A DNA stretch of 64,000 bases, taken from the NCBI GenBank assembly GCA_014695325.1, contig JACJNZ010000052.1:1-64000 (forward strand), written 5' to 3'. The notes beneath the pieces are model-generated. The model worked only from the letters and a program-made list of their open reading frames with translations, was not told the origin of the DNA and ran no database searches. Of the stretch, positions 45,905-54,441 are shown piece by piece. The position numbers were made by a program, and so were the translations under genes. The stretch is from Cyanobacteria bacterium FACHB-502 (lineage in GTDB: Bacteria; Cyanobacteriota; Cyanobacteriia; Elainellales; Elainellaceae). Positions within the stretch are counted from its first letter, which is position 1. The number at the start of each line of letters is the position of its first letter.

Positions 45905-47197
45905 ATGTTGAGAAGATTTCGACGATCGCTGCGACAATTTTTGACTCGGACTCGATCGATCAACAAGCAGCCACTGAATACAGTGAGCTTGATTGTCATC
46001 GTTCTGATTGACATTTTCATCCTGGTCAACGTTTTCACTGGGCTTCACGACATTAGCCGGTGGACGCTGAATCCCGATGAAGCTTATCCCTGCTATTCAG
46101 AGTGGCGCGACTACCGAACTTCAACACTGGATAATAAGGAGCTGGATAATAAGGACTTTGAGAAAATTCGGAGCATCACGGCAGATGAGAATGCTGACCC
46201 TGCTCTGGTTGGATTACCACAGTCGCTGAGCGTTCAGGAGCAATATCAACAGATCAATCAAGGACGACTCGGCAGTGTTTCATCGACTTGTTTGAGCTTT
46301 GCTGAACTCAAAGACCGGATTGATAATTCTGAGAACCAGCAATTGACGAAAGCGATCGACCAAAAACAAAGTAGCATCGAAAATCTAGAAAATTCCAATC
46401 GAACCATTCGCACTCAATATGATTCGACCCTGCTCGAACAAATTGCAGGACAGAATCGCAATCAATCGATTAATGCTGTTGGGGCAGACAGAGCCAGAGC
46501 ACAGCTCAACAAAAACAATCAGCAAATTGCTCAACTCAAAGGTGAGATTGTAAAACTCAAAAGTCAGCTGGTTGCGAAACCCGAAAGCGTTGAGTTTCTT
46601 AAGTTTCTTAGAAATGATGCAGCGTTCAACGAAGCCGATCGCGGCTATCAAAGAGCATCATTTTGGTATCCCAGCATCCAACTGACGTTTCAAGCCCTGT
46701 TCCTTTTACCACTGTTGGCGGGCGCGGGTCTGGTCTACCGATTTGCCCATCGTAAACGCTACGGGCTGGTTGCGCTCATCAGCTGGCATCTGCTGATTAT
46801 TTTCTTTATTCCGCTGATCCTGAAAATCTTTCAGTTTCTGCAAGTTGGCGCACTGTTTAGTTTTTTGTTCGATGTCATTAGTACCATCTTTGGCGGATTA
46901 CTGTTTCTAATTAGCTATGCTTACATTTTGCTCATTCCGATCGCAGGCTTTGTCTTAATCAAATTCTTCCAAAAAATTGCGGTTCGCACCAAACTTCCAC
47001 CTTCCTCACTAGTGCAGCAGTCCCGCTGTTTGAACTGTACAAGAACCTTAAAGCACAACGAAGGTTACTGTCCACACTGCGGCTATCATCAACATCTAGA
47101 CTGTCACAACTGCCATCAGCCAACCTACAAGCACTTACCTTACTGTCGCAACTGTGGAGCAGAGCAAGATCTAGGTCGAGCGAGTAGCAGTACATAA
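45905..47197 (+). CDS. Membrane protein with coiled coil and C-terminal double zinc ribbon
   Basis: A 430-residue protein. A membrane helix (about 26-47; VSLIVIVLIDIFILVNVFTG) precedes a large extracytoplasmic region containing a Gln/Asn-rich coiled coil (about 130-235). Three to four helices follow (about 258-360). The cytoplasmic tail has two zinc ribbons: CLNCTRTLKHNEGYCPHCG and CHNCHQPTYKHLPYCRNCG. In the N-terminal region a 15-bp duplication (CTGGATAATAAGGA) encodes LDNKELDNKD. I do not recognise the family as a whole; a membrane-embedded sensor or assembly factor is possible. Confidence 0.7.
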   Translation: MLRRFRRSLRQFLTRTRSINKQPLNTVSLIVIVLIDIFILVNVFTGLHDISRWTLNPDEAYPCYSEWRDYRTSTLDNKELDNKDFEKIRSITADENADPALVGLPQSLSVQEQYQQINQGRLGSVSSTCLSFAELKDRIDNSENQQLTKAIDQKQSSIENLENSNRTIRTQYDSTLLEQIAGQNRNQSINAVGADRARAQLNKNNQQIAQLKGEIVKLKSQLVAKPESVEFLKFLRNDAAFNEADRGYQRASFWYPSIQLTFQALFLLPLLAGAGLVYRFAHRKRYGLVALISWHLLIIFFIPLILKIFQFLQVGALFSFLFDVISTIFGGLLFLISYAYILLIPIAGFVLIKFFQKIAVRTKLPPSSLVQQSRCLNCTRTLKHNEGYCPHCGYHQHLDCHNCHQPTYKHLPYCRNCGAEQDLGRASSST

Positions 47198-47674
47198 ACA
47201 ATTCGATTGTGCATCAGAGGATGGTGGGACAGGTAAAGTAGAGGAACATCCACTTGTACGAATTCCGGATGAGATGTATCCACAAACACTACCCTCAAAT
47301 TGAGTAGCGAGATCTGACAGTTTCACTCCGGCACAGCCAGCGCAGAAACCACGAATAAATCCTCCACGAATTCCTTGTTCAGGTTTTCGTAGGAGAATGT
47401 TGTCTAAAACAATACCTGAACTCTGTAGAAACCGTTTCAGACCTTTCTAGTTCTTCAGATTGCAGCACTAGGGTACGAGCGCATTAGCATTCGCGTCAGC
47501 GATCGCGCACAATCACAAAATTTTTATAAAAAATGGTATTTGAAATTGCCTGTCAATTGACGGAACATGAGGCGATCAAGCAAGTCAACGCCCATGAAGG
47601 TACTTACCTCAAATTACTTACCTGAAATTGTCCTGGTGTTACCAAAGCTTAAGCAGATGCCCTGACATTCTAAG
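47198..47674. other. Intergenic region with an unassigned minus-strand open stretch
   Basis: 477 bp. On the minus strand there is a stop-free stretch of about 88 codons (about 47450-47185) without a good start codon. It reads, for example, LDNILLRKPEQGIRGGFIRG and contains a Cys-rich part. It may be a remnant of a gene, or chance. Otherwise nothing is recognised. Confidence 0.3.
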
Positions 47675-47935
47675 TCAGTGACCGATCATCCAGGGTCGCT
47701 CTCCTGCATGGCTTCTGACTCTTGAAGGTTCCTGTGCTTTCTCTCGCGTAACGACCTGAGGCTCCCGATTCTCATGCTTTAGCCGCAGCGAACCTGATAG
47801 CAGAGCCGGTGGCGAAAAGATGCGTTTGGCGACCTTCTCGCAGTCAGGGCACTGAGCGGGTGCATTACACTCTGCCATCGTGCGCCATTCGTCGAATACA
47901 CCGCATTCATCGCAGCGAAACTCATAGAGGGGCAT
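47675..47935 (-). CDS. fmdB: FmdB-family zinc ribbon protein
   Basis: An 86-residue protein beginning MPLYEFRCDECG at ATG 47935, the standard FmdB start. Four cysteines form a zinc ribbon (C8-x2-C11 and CPDCEKV with the preceding CNAPAQC). The family was first described beside formamidase in Methylophilus as a putative regulator of the amidase gene. Here it lies 130 bp downstream of the formamidase gene on the same strand. The C-terminal third is polar and probably disordered. Confidence 0.88.
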   Translation of the reverse strand: MPLYEFRCDECGVFDEWRTMAECNAPAQCPDCEKVAKRIFSPPALLSGSLRLKHENREPQVVTREKAQEPSRVRSHAGERPWMIGH

Positions 47936-48065
47936 ACTGTATTCTCCAACGTTTTGGATAAGCTGCAATTGGTTTTTCTCTGCGTCAGGCAGGGTTCTAC
48001 TGCTGCTTAAAGAGAACGAATTGTTCAGCCGAAGGATGCTGTTGATCCGCCTTCTTACCTAACTA

Positions 48066-49271
48066 TCAAACAGGCAAAATGTTTTTGTCGAAAATTTCGG
48101 TTGGAATTGCCAGGGTACAGCAAGCATTGGGAATATCGACAATCCCACTTATTCGCCCCTCGACTGGCGCACAGCTTAACAGCAGGTAAGCCTGCTCTCC
48201 GGTATAGCCAAACTTCTTGAGATATTCGATCGCATTCAGGCAAGCCCGCCGATAAGCAATATGCACATCCATATAGTATTGCTTGCCTGTGAATTCATCG
48301 ACCGAGATGCCCTCAAACACCAGATACTCCGAATAGCGGGGTTCAACGGGACCAGGCTTAAAGATCGGATTGGTCATGCCATATTTTTCAACGCCACCCT
48401 TGATCAGATCCACATGCAGGTCGATAAAGCCTGACATCTCGATCGCCCCACAAAAGGAGATTTCACCGTCCCCCTGCGAGAAGTGAATGTCGCCCATCGA
48501 CAGTTTTGCGCCTTCCACATAAACCGGGAAATAAATGCGCGTGCCTCGCGACAAGTTCTTGATGTCGCAGTTGCCCCCATGTTCGCGCGGCGGTACGGTT
48601 CGGGCAGCTTCAGCCGCAACTCGCTCATACTCAGACTTAGGCAGCGTTCCCAAAATCGCATTTTGGGGATTGGGCAATGCGGCAAGGACGGGCTGGTCGC
48701 CTGAAAGTCCTGCCCCATAGGTGCGGCGATCGGGAGCTGTCTTCACCAGTTCTGCTTCGCGCTGGTTCCACTTCGCTAACAGTTCATGGGAAGGGGCACA
48801 GCCAATTAAGCCGGGATGGGTAATGCCTGCGAAGCGAACGCCAGGGATGTGGCGAGAGGAGGTATAAATGCCCTGAAAATCCCAAATCGCTTTTGCTGGA
48901 TTGGGAAAGTGATCGGTGAGAAAGCCACCCCCGTTTTTTTTGTCGAAAATACCGGTAAAGCCCCATTCATCGCCCTGGAGTGCACCGATATCGAGCAGGT
49001 CTACCACGAGAATATCGCCCGGTTGCGCTCCATTTACCCAGATCGGACCACTCAAGACGTGAACAACCGTCAAGTCAACATCGCGGATATCATCTGGACT
49101 ATCATTATTTTTGATTTGTCCATCAGTCCAGTCCTTGCATTCAATCCGAAACACATCACCAGGATTGACAGACGCCACAGCAGGAATATCAGGATGCCAG
49201 CGGTTGTGACCGGGAAGTTCCTGCTGATCTATTGGCTTCGTGAGGTCAACTTTGAAAAGTGTTTTTGGCAT
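48066..49271 (-). CDS. fmdA: Formamidase (FmdA/AmiF acetamidase-formamidase family)
   Basis: A 401-residue cytoplasmic enzyme hydrolysing formamide to formate and ammonia. ATG 49271 (MPKTLFKVDLTKP) matches the usual N-terminus. Key blocks are PGHNRWHPDIPAVASVNPGD, the GWVNGAQPGD-like segment, AGITHPGLIGCAPS, GDIHFSQGDGEISFCGAIEM and the C-terminal LLSCAPVEGRISGIVDIPNA. Together with fmdB downstream it forms an amide-nitrogen operon. A frameshifted ureF remnant lies immediately upstream. A second, exported homologue is at 38515-39882. Confidence 0.92.
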   Translation of the reverse strand: MPKTLFKVDLTKPIDQQELPGHNRWHPDIPAVASVNPGDVFRIECKDWTDGQIKNNDSPDDIRDVDLTVVHVLSGPIWVNGAQPGDILVVDLLDIGALQGDEWGFTGIFDKKNGGGFLTDHFPNPAKAIWDFQGIYTSSRHIPGVRFAGITHPGLIGCAPSHELLAKWNQREAELVKTAPDRRTYGAGLSGDQPVLAALPNPQNAILGTLPKSEYERVAAEAARTVPPREHGGNCDIKNLSRGTRIYFPVYVEGAKLSMGDIHFSQGDGEISFCGAIEMSGFIDLHVDLIKGGVEKYGMTNPIFKPGPVEPRYSEYLVFEGISVDEFTGKQYYMDVHIAYRRACLNAIEYLKKFGYTGEQAYLLLSCAPVEGRISGIVDIPNACCTLAIPTEIFDKNILPV

Positions 49272-49341
49272 AGTCCCGTTCAGTTTAAGCAACGAAGTGG
49301 TGAACAAAGATTGAGACAAATATTAAGGCGATTGAAGACAC

Positions 49342-49643
49342 TTAAGTAGTGAACAATCGTTGAGAAAAACGATGATGAGATATTTGAGCAATGTCAATGT
49401 AGGTGTACATGACCATAGGTCATCTAAATTGGCTAAAACTGCATTCTGGGCTACCGTTTCTAAATCTGGAGCGATCGCCGCTAGAGTTTGCTGAGCCGTC
49501 ATATGCCCCAGTACGCCGAGTCGAGTCCCTGCGCCCAGTAATCCCGCCGTAAAGCTGTGCAGGAAGGCGAAAACAGTATCAGTCTTGGTTAACTGAGCCG
49601 CCTGTCCAACCAGCGCAAAGACGATTGCGTGCGCACAAACCAT
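49342..49643 (-). pseudogene. Fragment of urease accessory protein UreF, frameshifted
   Basis: The minus strand encodes a stretch with UreF C-terminal features: HAIVFALVGQAAQ..., FAFLHSFTAGLLGAGTRLGV, LGHMTAQQTLAAI and LDDLWSCTP. Near 49405 the frame must shift by one base; then YIDIAQISHHRFSQRLFTT and a stop (49342-49344) follow, the expected DI...RHE...RLFRS end of UreF. About the first half of the gene is missing. I conclude it is a decayed ureF; the match is from memory of the family, not alignment. Upstream, 49644-49780 shows no further UreF sequence. Confidence 0.55.
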
Positions 49644-49783
49644 CCCTGCAACCGCAACAAGCTACCAAAGTGTCGTTTAAAGGGCGCGTCATCAAACCTA
49701 ATCACGCAAATTGGGTGGTGATGTTCCAGCAGTTCTTCTAGAGTCATTCGGTTTAATCGTCATTCGATTAAAGTCATTCCGTT

Positions 49784-50242
49784 TTATGCGGTTTCATACA
49801 ATTGGCGGTGACGATCGGCAAGCCTGAGATAGTCCGGGTCATTTTTGGCAAGCTGCCACTTCTCGTAAAAAATCCGGGCAGACTCGGCTTTGATCGGGTC
49901 TTCCTCACGCGGCAATACCGTCTTGCTGTCCTTTGCATACTTCCGCCCAGATTTGTGATTCGCATAGCGGCGCGACCGAGTGTAGCCCATCTGCAAAAAC
50001 TTCCGCGCCATATCCATTCCCACAAAATCTTCCTGCGCCTTGTAATCCAAAAATCGCTGATAAATTGCCTCCGCCGACTGACGCGCAATCTCCGGGGTTT
50101 TAAACTTCCAGTCCGGCAAAATCTCGCTCTTGTAGGGTTCAACCATCAAAACACCCTGCTCTCCGCGACCAATTCGATAAAGTTCTGGGTGCTGGCGGAA
50201 GTCGATCGTTTTGTAGTCGAGGGAGTAGTTGAATTCGAGCAT
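49784..50242 (-). CDS. DUF4385 family protein
   Basis: A 152-residue protein. ATG 50242 (MLEFNYSLDYKTIDFRQHPELY) is where the family begins. Conserved-looking blocks are YRIGRGEQGVLMVEPYKSEI, DFVGMDMARKFLQMGYTRSR and RYANHKSGRKY, so this is DUF4385 of unknown function. Polar and basic, no membrane segment. Just past the stop are three spaced GTCATTC(G/C) units at about 16-bp intervals (49743-49790). Confidence 0.85.
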   Translation of the reverse strand: MLEFNYSLDYKTIDFRQHPELYRIGRGEQGVLMVEPYKSEILPDWKFKTPEIARQSAEAIYQRFLDYKAQEDFVGMDMARKFLQMGYTRSRRYANHKSGRKYAKDSKTVLPREEDPIKAESARIFYEKWQLAKNDPDYLRLADRHRQLYETA

Positions 50243-50547
50243 GGGGGAGTGGGTGAGAGTTTTTGGTTTTGGCAATCGAGCAATCAGGGGCGATCGAATC
50301 ACTTTTCTATTGATTTACCCTTTCTTATCCCTTGCTTGTCTTCTCCCTAAATGCCTGTCCCAGCAAAACATCCGCCTCACAACCCCTACTTTCTGCCAGC
50401 GCTATCACTATCGCTCTCCGACTGCCTTCCCCAACCTCATTTCCCTGCCATGCCTCAAAAAACAAACTTAAAAAAACTACACGATCTATCTTTAGGAGGA
50501 TGACTTGTGCCACAGTGTTGGTGATCTTTGCTTACCCTTCCTTTACC

Positions 50548-51072
50548 ATGCAGCCTATTTCTCCCCAGTACTATCTTGCCCAGGTGAATACTGCCCGGTT
50601 ACGCGCTTCGCTGGATACGCCGGAGATGGCAGATTTTGTTGCTCAAATTGAGGGAATTAATGCGATCGCTGACGAAGACCCTGGGTTTGTCTGGCGGCTT
50701 CGGAGTGAGGGCGCAAATGATGCCACAAGTATTCGTGCGTTTGATGATGACCAAATCCTGATTACGCTAACAGTCTGGAAATCGGTTGAAGCATTATCGA
50801 ACTATGTTTATCGGGGCGCACACGGAGGAATTATGCGCGATCGACGGAAATGGTTTGAACGGCTAGATCAGCCCATTCTTGCGCTCTGGTGGATTCCGGT
50901 CGGGCATTTACCCACGATCGAAGAAGCTAAAGAACGGCTTGCCTATCTTCAGCAACACGGTTCTACACCGTTTGCTTTCTCGTTTGGAAAATCCTTTCCC
51001 AGCCCCGACTGCCTTGAAGGGGAAACTGCTTCGCATCGCATTCCAGTTACAGCAAGCGGCGCAGAATTGTAG
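50548..51072 (+). CDS. DUF3291 family protein with short repeat-derived C-terminus
   Basis: A 174-residue protein. ATG 50548 (MQPISPQYYLAQVNTARLR) is chosen because DUF3291 proteins start near the YYLAQVN motif; the in-frame upstream extension is low-complexity and probably untranslated. Other family blocks are FVWRLRSEGAND, DQILITLTVWKSVEALSNYV and MRDRRKWFERLDQPILALWW. Residues 157-164 (EGETASHR) are encoded by a 25-nt repeat that also lies in menE, so the natural C-terminus was altered by the element. Function unknown; the fold is related to dimeric alpha-beta-barrel monooxygenases (inference). Confidence 0.85.
   Translation: MQPISPQYYLAQVNTARLRASLDTPEMADFVAQIEGINAIADEDPGFVWRLRSEGANDATSIRAFDDDQILITLTVWKSVEALSNYVYRGAHGGIMRDRRKWFERLDQPILALWWIPVGHLPTIEEAKERLAYLQQHGSTPFAFSFGKSFPSPDCLEGETASHRIPVTASGAEL
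51014..51038 (+). repeat. 25-nt coding repeat, copy 1 (in DUF3291 gene)
   Basis: Exact 25-bp match with 60081-60105. The sequence begins TTGAAGGGGAAACTGC and ends TTCGCATCG; it has inverted GAAG...CTTC arms. In this gene it is read as EGETASHR near the C-terminus, in the same frame as in menE. It resembles the class of very small mobile repeats (about 20-27 nt) known from cyanobacterial genomes. Confidence 0.85.
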
Positions 51073-51082
51073 CGGTTCAGCA

Positions 51083-51112
51083 TCGCGATTATTGAGTTCG
51101 CGATTATTGAGT
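51083..51112 (+). repeat. 15-bp tandem duplication
   Basis: TCGCGATTATTGAGT occurs at 51083-51097 and again at 51098-51112 without mismatch, just after the DUF3291 stop codon and before dispersed-repeat copies E and F. Confidence 0.85.
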
Positions 51113-51130
51113 TTGAGCGATGTTCCAGCC

Positions 51131-51235
51131 TCTGCATTGCCCCCGCTATTTTCCTTCCTGACCCCAAACGTTGGGGGATTCTGAGCGTCAGAAAAGGCTC
51201 GGTTCCTCCTAGAATTGGGGGCTGGAACGTGCTTT
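51131..51235 (-). repeat. Palindromic dispersed repeat (copy E)
   Basis: Reads on the minus strand as CAATTCTAGGAGGAACCGAG, then CCTTTTCTGACGCTCAGAATC, then CCCCAACGTTTGGGG, then ...GGGGGCAATGCAGAGG. All four parts match the consensus order of the family. It faces copy F (51250-51325), so the two form an inverted pair. Confidence 0.75.
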
Positions 51236-51249
51236 AAAGTCCTTGCAGT

Positions 51250-51325
51250 CCCAATTCCTGAATGCTGAAGAACCTTTGACCCCTGCAAAGTCCCCCGATC
51301 TTGGGGGATTTAGGAGGCTTAAAGG
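51250..51325 (+). repeat. Palindromic dispersed repeat (copy F)
   Basis: The core at 51285-51319 is close to consensus: GCAAAGTCCCCCGATCTTGG, then GGGATTTAGGAGGC. The preceding AATTCCTGAATGCTGAAGAACC corresponds to the diverged left part. It lies between the DUF3291 and creatininase genes, at the convergent 3' ends. Confidence 0.75.
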
Positions 51326-51469
51326 ACTTTGCAATTTAGCCGTTTAGAGTTTCAAAACATGCCATAAGAGACAGTTCGGTAAAGAGCATCGGTAAAGATC
51401 GATCGAAATCGAATAAGTTGAGAAAGTTCCTTGTACAGAACTTGTACAGAATCTCGCTCAAGCCCTTCC

Positions 51470-52282
51470 TTAAGGCGACTTCCAGGATTTTGGCTGCTGA
51501 AACCGATAAATATCCTGAATCGCCTGTACCCAGCCTTCCGCCAAAGATGCCAGAATTCGATCGCCTTTCTCGGCGGTTGCGGTAAGCGGATCACCAATCA
51601 CACCCGATCGGCTTAAGTCACGGGTCGTCCAGGCAAAGGGCAGCTTTCCTTCGATGCTGAGTAGGCTCCCTTGCGGAAGTTCTGCGGGGTACTCGGCAAC
51701 GGCATCTTGCATTCGCACTTGATCAGGCAACAGCGACAGCAACAGACTAGTTTCGGCATCCCCAGCATGAATTCCCAGTTCGGCTTCTTTGGGAGTCAGC
51801 AGTTCCAGCGCAATATTGGGCACGTTCCAGACGAAGCAGGGAAACACCATAAAATCTTCGTGTTTTTGATGCAGATCGCGGGCAACAATTTCGAGGATCT
51901 GGGGTTGTCCACCGTGCCCGTTCACAAACACCAGCTTGCGAAAGCCCGATCGATAAAGGCTTTCTCCCACTTCCATCAGCATCGTGATGAGCGTTTGAGC
52001 CGAAAGGGTAATTGTGCCGGGAAAGTGCCAGTGTTCGTTTGATTTGCCGTAATGCAGCGTGGGCAGTGCGTAAGCAGGAATTTCCTCATCGAGCTTTGAT
52101 AGGGTTCTGCCAACAACTGCCGTACTAATTGCGGCATCTACAATCAGCGGTAAATGGGGTCCATGCTGCTCGATCGCCCCGATCGGCTGAATCAGGACAA
52201 CGTTATCCTTATCGGGCATTGCCTGAATTGTGGTCCAGGTTAGATAAGGAAAGAACCGTTCTGGAGGAATGTATCCGTGCAT
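51470..52282 (-). CDS. Creatininase-family amidohydrolase
   Basis: A 270-residue metal-dependent amidohydrolase of the creatininase family. Metal-ligand motifs are present: Glu/His in IGAIEQHGPHLP, the following Asp in LIVDAAIS, His in VNGHGGQ, and Glu in HAGDAETS. Substrates of family members include creatinine, formamide intermediates of riboflavin/F420 synthesis and small peptides, so the reaction cannot be fixed. ATG 52282 is used. It is convergent with the DUF3291 gene and the nearest amide-metabolism gene in addition to fmdA, which could be chance. Confidence 0.85.
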   Translation of the reverse strand: MHGYIPPERFFPYLTWTTIQAMPDKDNVVLIQPIGAIEQHGPHLPLIVDAAISTAVVGRTLSKLDEEIPAYALPTLHYGKSNEHWHFPGTITLSAQTLITMLMEVGESLYRSGFRKLVFVNGHGGQPQILEIVARDLHQKHEDFMVFPCFVWNVPNIALELLTPKEAELGIHAGDAETSLLLSLLPDQVRMQDAVAEYPAELPQGSLLSIEGKLPFAWTTRDLSRSGVIGDPLTATAEKGDRILASLAEGWVQAIQDIYRFQQPKSWKSP

Positions 52283-53064
52283 GGAAGGAAGGTTACACCA
52301 AATTACACCCGTATTTTATTAATGATGGCATGACCCGATGTGTTCGCTGAAGAACTTTATGTTTTATACAAGCAGTGAATCAATTTGGGGAGATAGTGGG
52401 GAACTAGGAACACCGATCGTATTTCTATTGAATTTCCTCTGCTGACTCGGTCACAGCCTAAAGCTTTGCGGCTCTCTCATCAAATCCTTAGTTTCTTCAT
52501 ATTTTCTTGTTGAGCAGAGATTGCTTGAAGGTGGGGTCTACTAGTAAAAAATGAATATAGCCCAATTACGTTCGTCACGAATAATTCGATACATTTGCAG
52601 ACCCCCTACTGCTATCCAATTTACTGGAGTCTGTCATGTCATTCGACAACGTTACTACAAAGCATTGCTTACTGCACTGGCTTTTGTGTATTTACACTGG
52701 CGTAAGCTGAAAAAATAAAGCAAATATGCTTTGCAAAAACTACCTAGGCGTCCAGTATATTATTTCTGTTTTTGTGAAACACAGGTTAAGGCGGGCAGGC
52801 ACGGAGAATTTGAGTCCGAGATCCTATAGTTTAGCGAGTCTCCTTAAAGCAATTCAGTGCAAGTTGCATAGTGCACCACTTAGCCTGATCTTGACTTGGG
52901 TGACTCATCAACGAGTGGCACTCGCACCACAAAAACTTGTCAAAGGCTTCAGGTTTCGCTCGATTGGCGTGAGTTCGTAAAGCAGAGAAGTTTTTTCAGG
53001 GTAATTCACTAATTTAGGTTGAATTCAGCCCTTCAAATCACTTACCAGCACGGGGTTTAATACT
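52283..53064. other. Long intergenic region, nothing recognised
   Basis: 782 bp between the divergent creatininase and glycosyltransferase genes. Short frames (for example 52726-52980) lack recognisable domains. Base composition is AT-rich around 52380-52730. No dispersed-repeat copies or RNA motifs were seen. Confidence 0.35.
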
Positions 53065-54159
53065 ATGCATTGGACTGTTGCGGCTTCGTTTATTCACGAT
53101 CTTAATTTGACGACCTCTACCTGGCTGACCCCCTTTGTGAAGAACCACCAGCATCACTTCACGATCATCCCTCGCTGCGTACCCCTTGCGAGCTGGCACA
53201 CCCGCAAATCCTCGGTGACAGACTTGAAGGAATGGATGGATCATTGGTTCCAGGCAAGCGACGCCCTCCACAGAACACATGGAGGTGTGATTACCGTTTT
53301 TCCGCAACTTGCCGCAGCTGTAGCGATGCAAAAGCATTTACTCCGCAAAGATGCCCCGGTCGTGGCATGGATGTACAATGTGGGGACTTGTTCTTCGGGA
53401 GTGCGTCGTCTACTCGCTCAAAAAAGCAGTCAAGCGATCGATCGCTTTGTCGTTCATACGCAACGTGAGCGGCAGATTTACAGCGATTGGCTGGAACTGC
53501 CCATTGAGCGGTTTGAGTTTGTTCCTTATCAGGTTCCAGAAATTCCGGTAACTTATGAGGAAAACACCGCTCAGCCGTTCATTGCAGCACTGGGGTCTGC
53601 CCATCGGGATTTTCCTGCCTTATTTGAAGCGGTCAAAACCCTCAACATCCCGACGATTGTGGCTGCTAGCAAGCGATCGCTAGAAGGAATCAGCGTGCCT
53701 TCGCAAGTGCAAACCCCGTTTGATATTGGCAAACAAGACTGTCTGCGTCTAGCTCAAGAAGCTCGAATCAGTGTGGTACCCATGGTGCCCAATGAGCAAA
53801 TCACCGCCGCCGGACAAGTCACCATTGTTGAGGCAATGCGGATGGGTCGGGCACTGATTGCCACACGCTGCAACGGGGCAGAGGATTACATTATTGACGG
53901 AGAGACGGGTTTGCTCGTGGAGCCACACTCTGTTAAAGATTTAACCGATGCCATTCAAAAGCTGTGGGAAGATCACGAATTGCGGAATCGCCTGGGTCAA
54001 AATGCAATGCGCTACGCGGCTGAACACTTCTCTAATGAAGCGGCTGGTGCAGCATTAGATCGAATTCTCACTGAGGTCGCCAATCAAGTTGGTGAAAGAA
54101 GCGTCGCTGCGTCCACGGAAACCAGTAGTGTAATGTCGCTGAGACTGGCTCAGCCATAA
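53065..54159 (+). CDS. Glycosyltransferase family 4-like protein
   Basis: A 364-residue GT-B fold enzyme. The C-terminal half carries the nucleotide-sugar-binding pattern PMVPNEQITAAGQVTIVEAM then RMGRALIATRCNGAEDYI and DGETGLLVEPHSVKDLTDAI, the E-x7-E type signature of GT4. The N-terminal half is diverged (MHWTVAASFIHDLNLTTSTW). There is no membrane anchor. Target sugar and acceptor are unknown. It is monocistronic, with a good terminator downstream. Confidence 0.82.
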   Translation: MHWTVAASFIHDLNLTTSTWLTPFVKNHQHHFTIIPRCVPLASWHTRKSSVTDLKEWMDHWFQASDALHRTHGGVITVFPQLAAAVAMQKHLLRKDAPVVAWMYNVGTCSSGVRRLLAQKSSQAIDRFVVHTQRERQIYSDWLELPIERFEFVPYQVPEIPVTYEENTAQPFIAALGSAHRDFPALFEAVKTLNIPTIVAASKRSLEGISVPSQVQTPFDIGKQDCLRLAQEARISVVPMVPNEQITAAGQVTIVEAMRMGRALIATRCNGAEDYIIDGETGLLVEPHSVKDLTDAIQKLWEDHELRNRLGQNAMRYAAEHFSNEAAGAALDRILTEVANQVGERSVAASTETSSVMSLRLAQP

Positions 54160-54181
54160 CCGGTGACTGGTTCAAATTAGG

Positions 54182-54247
54182 GCGTTGCTGAGTTGAAGAG
54201 ATACATCGCGGTGTTTGGTGGTGAGCCATTCCATCGTTTAGCAACGC
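54182..54247. repeat. Short element with GCGTTGCT(G/A)A inverted ends
   Basis: GCGTTGCTGA (54182-54191) is mirrored by TTAGCAACGC (54238-54247), one mismatch in 10. The ends match those of the 145-bp element at 21982-22126, so this 66-bp segment is possibly a shorter relative. It lies between the glycosyltransferase stop codon and its terminator. Confidence 0.5.
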
Positions 54248-54260
54248 TAAAACGAAAAAG

Positions 54261-54292
54261 GACTCCTCTATCAGGGGGAGTCTTTCTGTTTA
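54261..54292 (+). terminator. Rho-independent terminator of the glycosyltransferase gene
   Basis: GACTCC (54261-54266) pairs with GGAGTC (54277-54282) over a 10-nt loop, followed by TTTCTGTTT. It is 100 bp after the stop codon. Confidence 0.7.
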
Positions 54293-54441
54293 CAGATATA
54301 TTCTTTTGCCAGATGACCAAATCGGGCTTCATTCCACGCGGGCAGTATTGTTAAGCGGGCGGAAGAATCTTCTAATTTGCGTATTTTTTTTAGCTTGGAT
54401 CATCAAAGCATTCCCCAAAAGGTCTACCCAACCGTCAGCGT

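Noticed and set aside
52726-52980. 84-codon frame in the long gap before the glycosyltransferase
   Set aside because: Unbiased composition, no recognised domain and no convincing start site.
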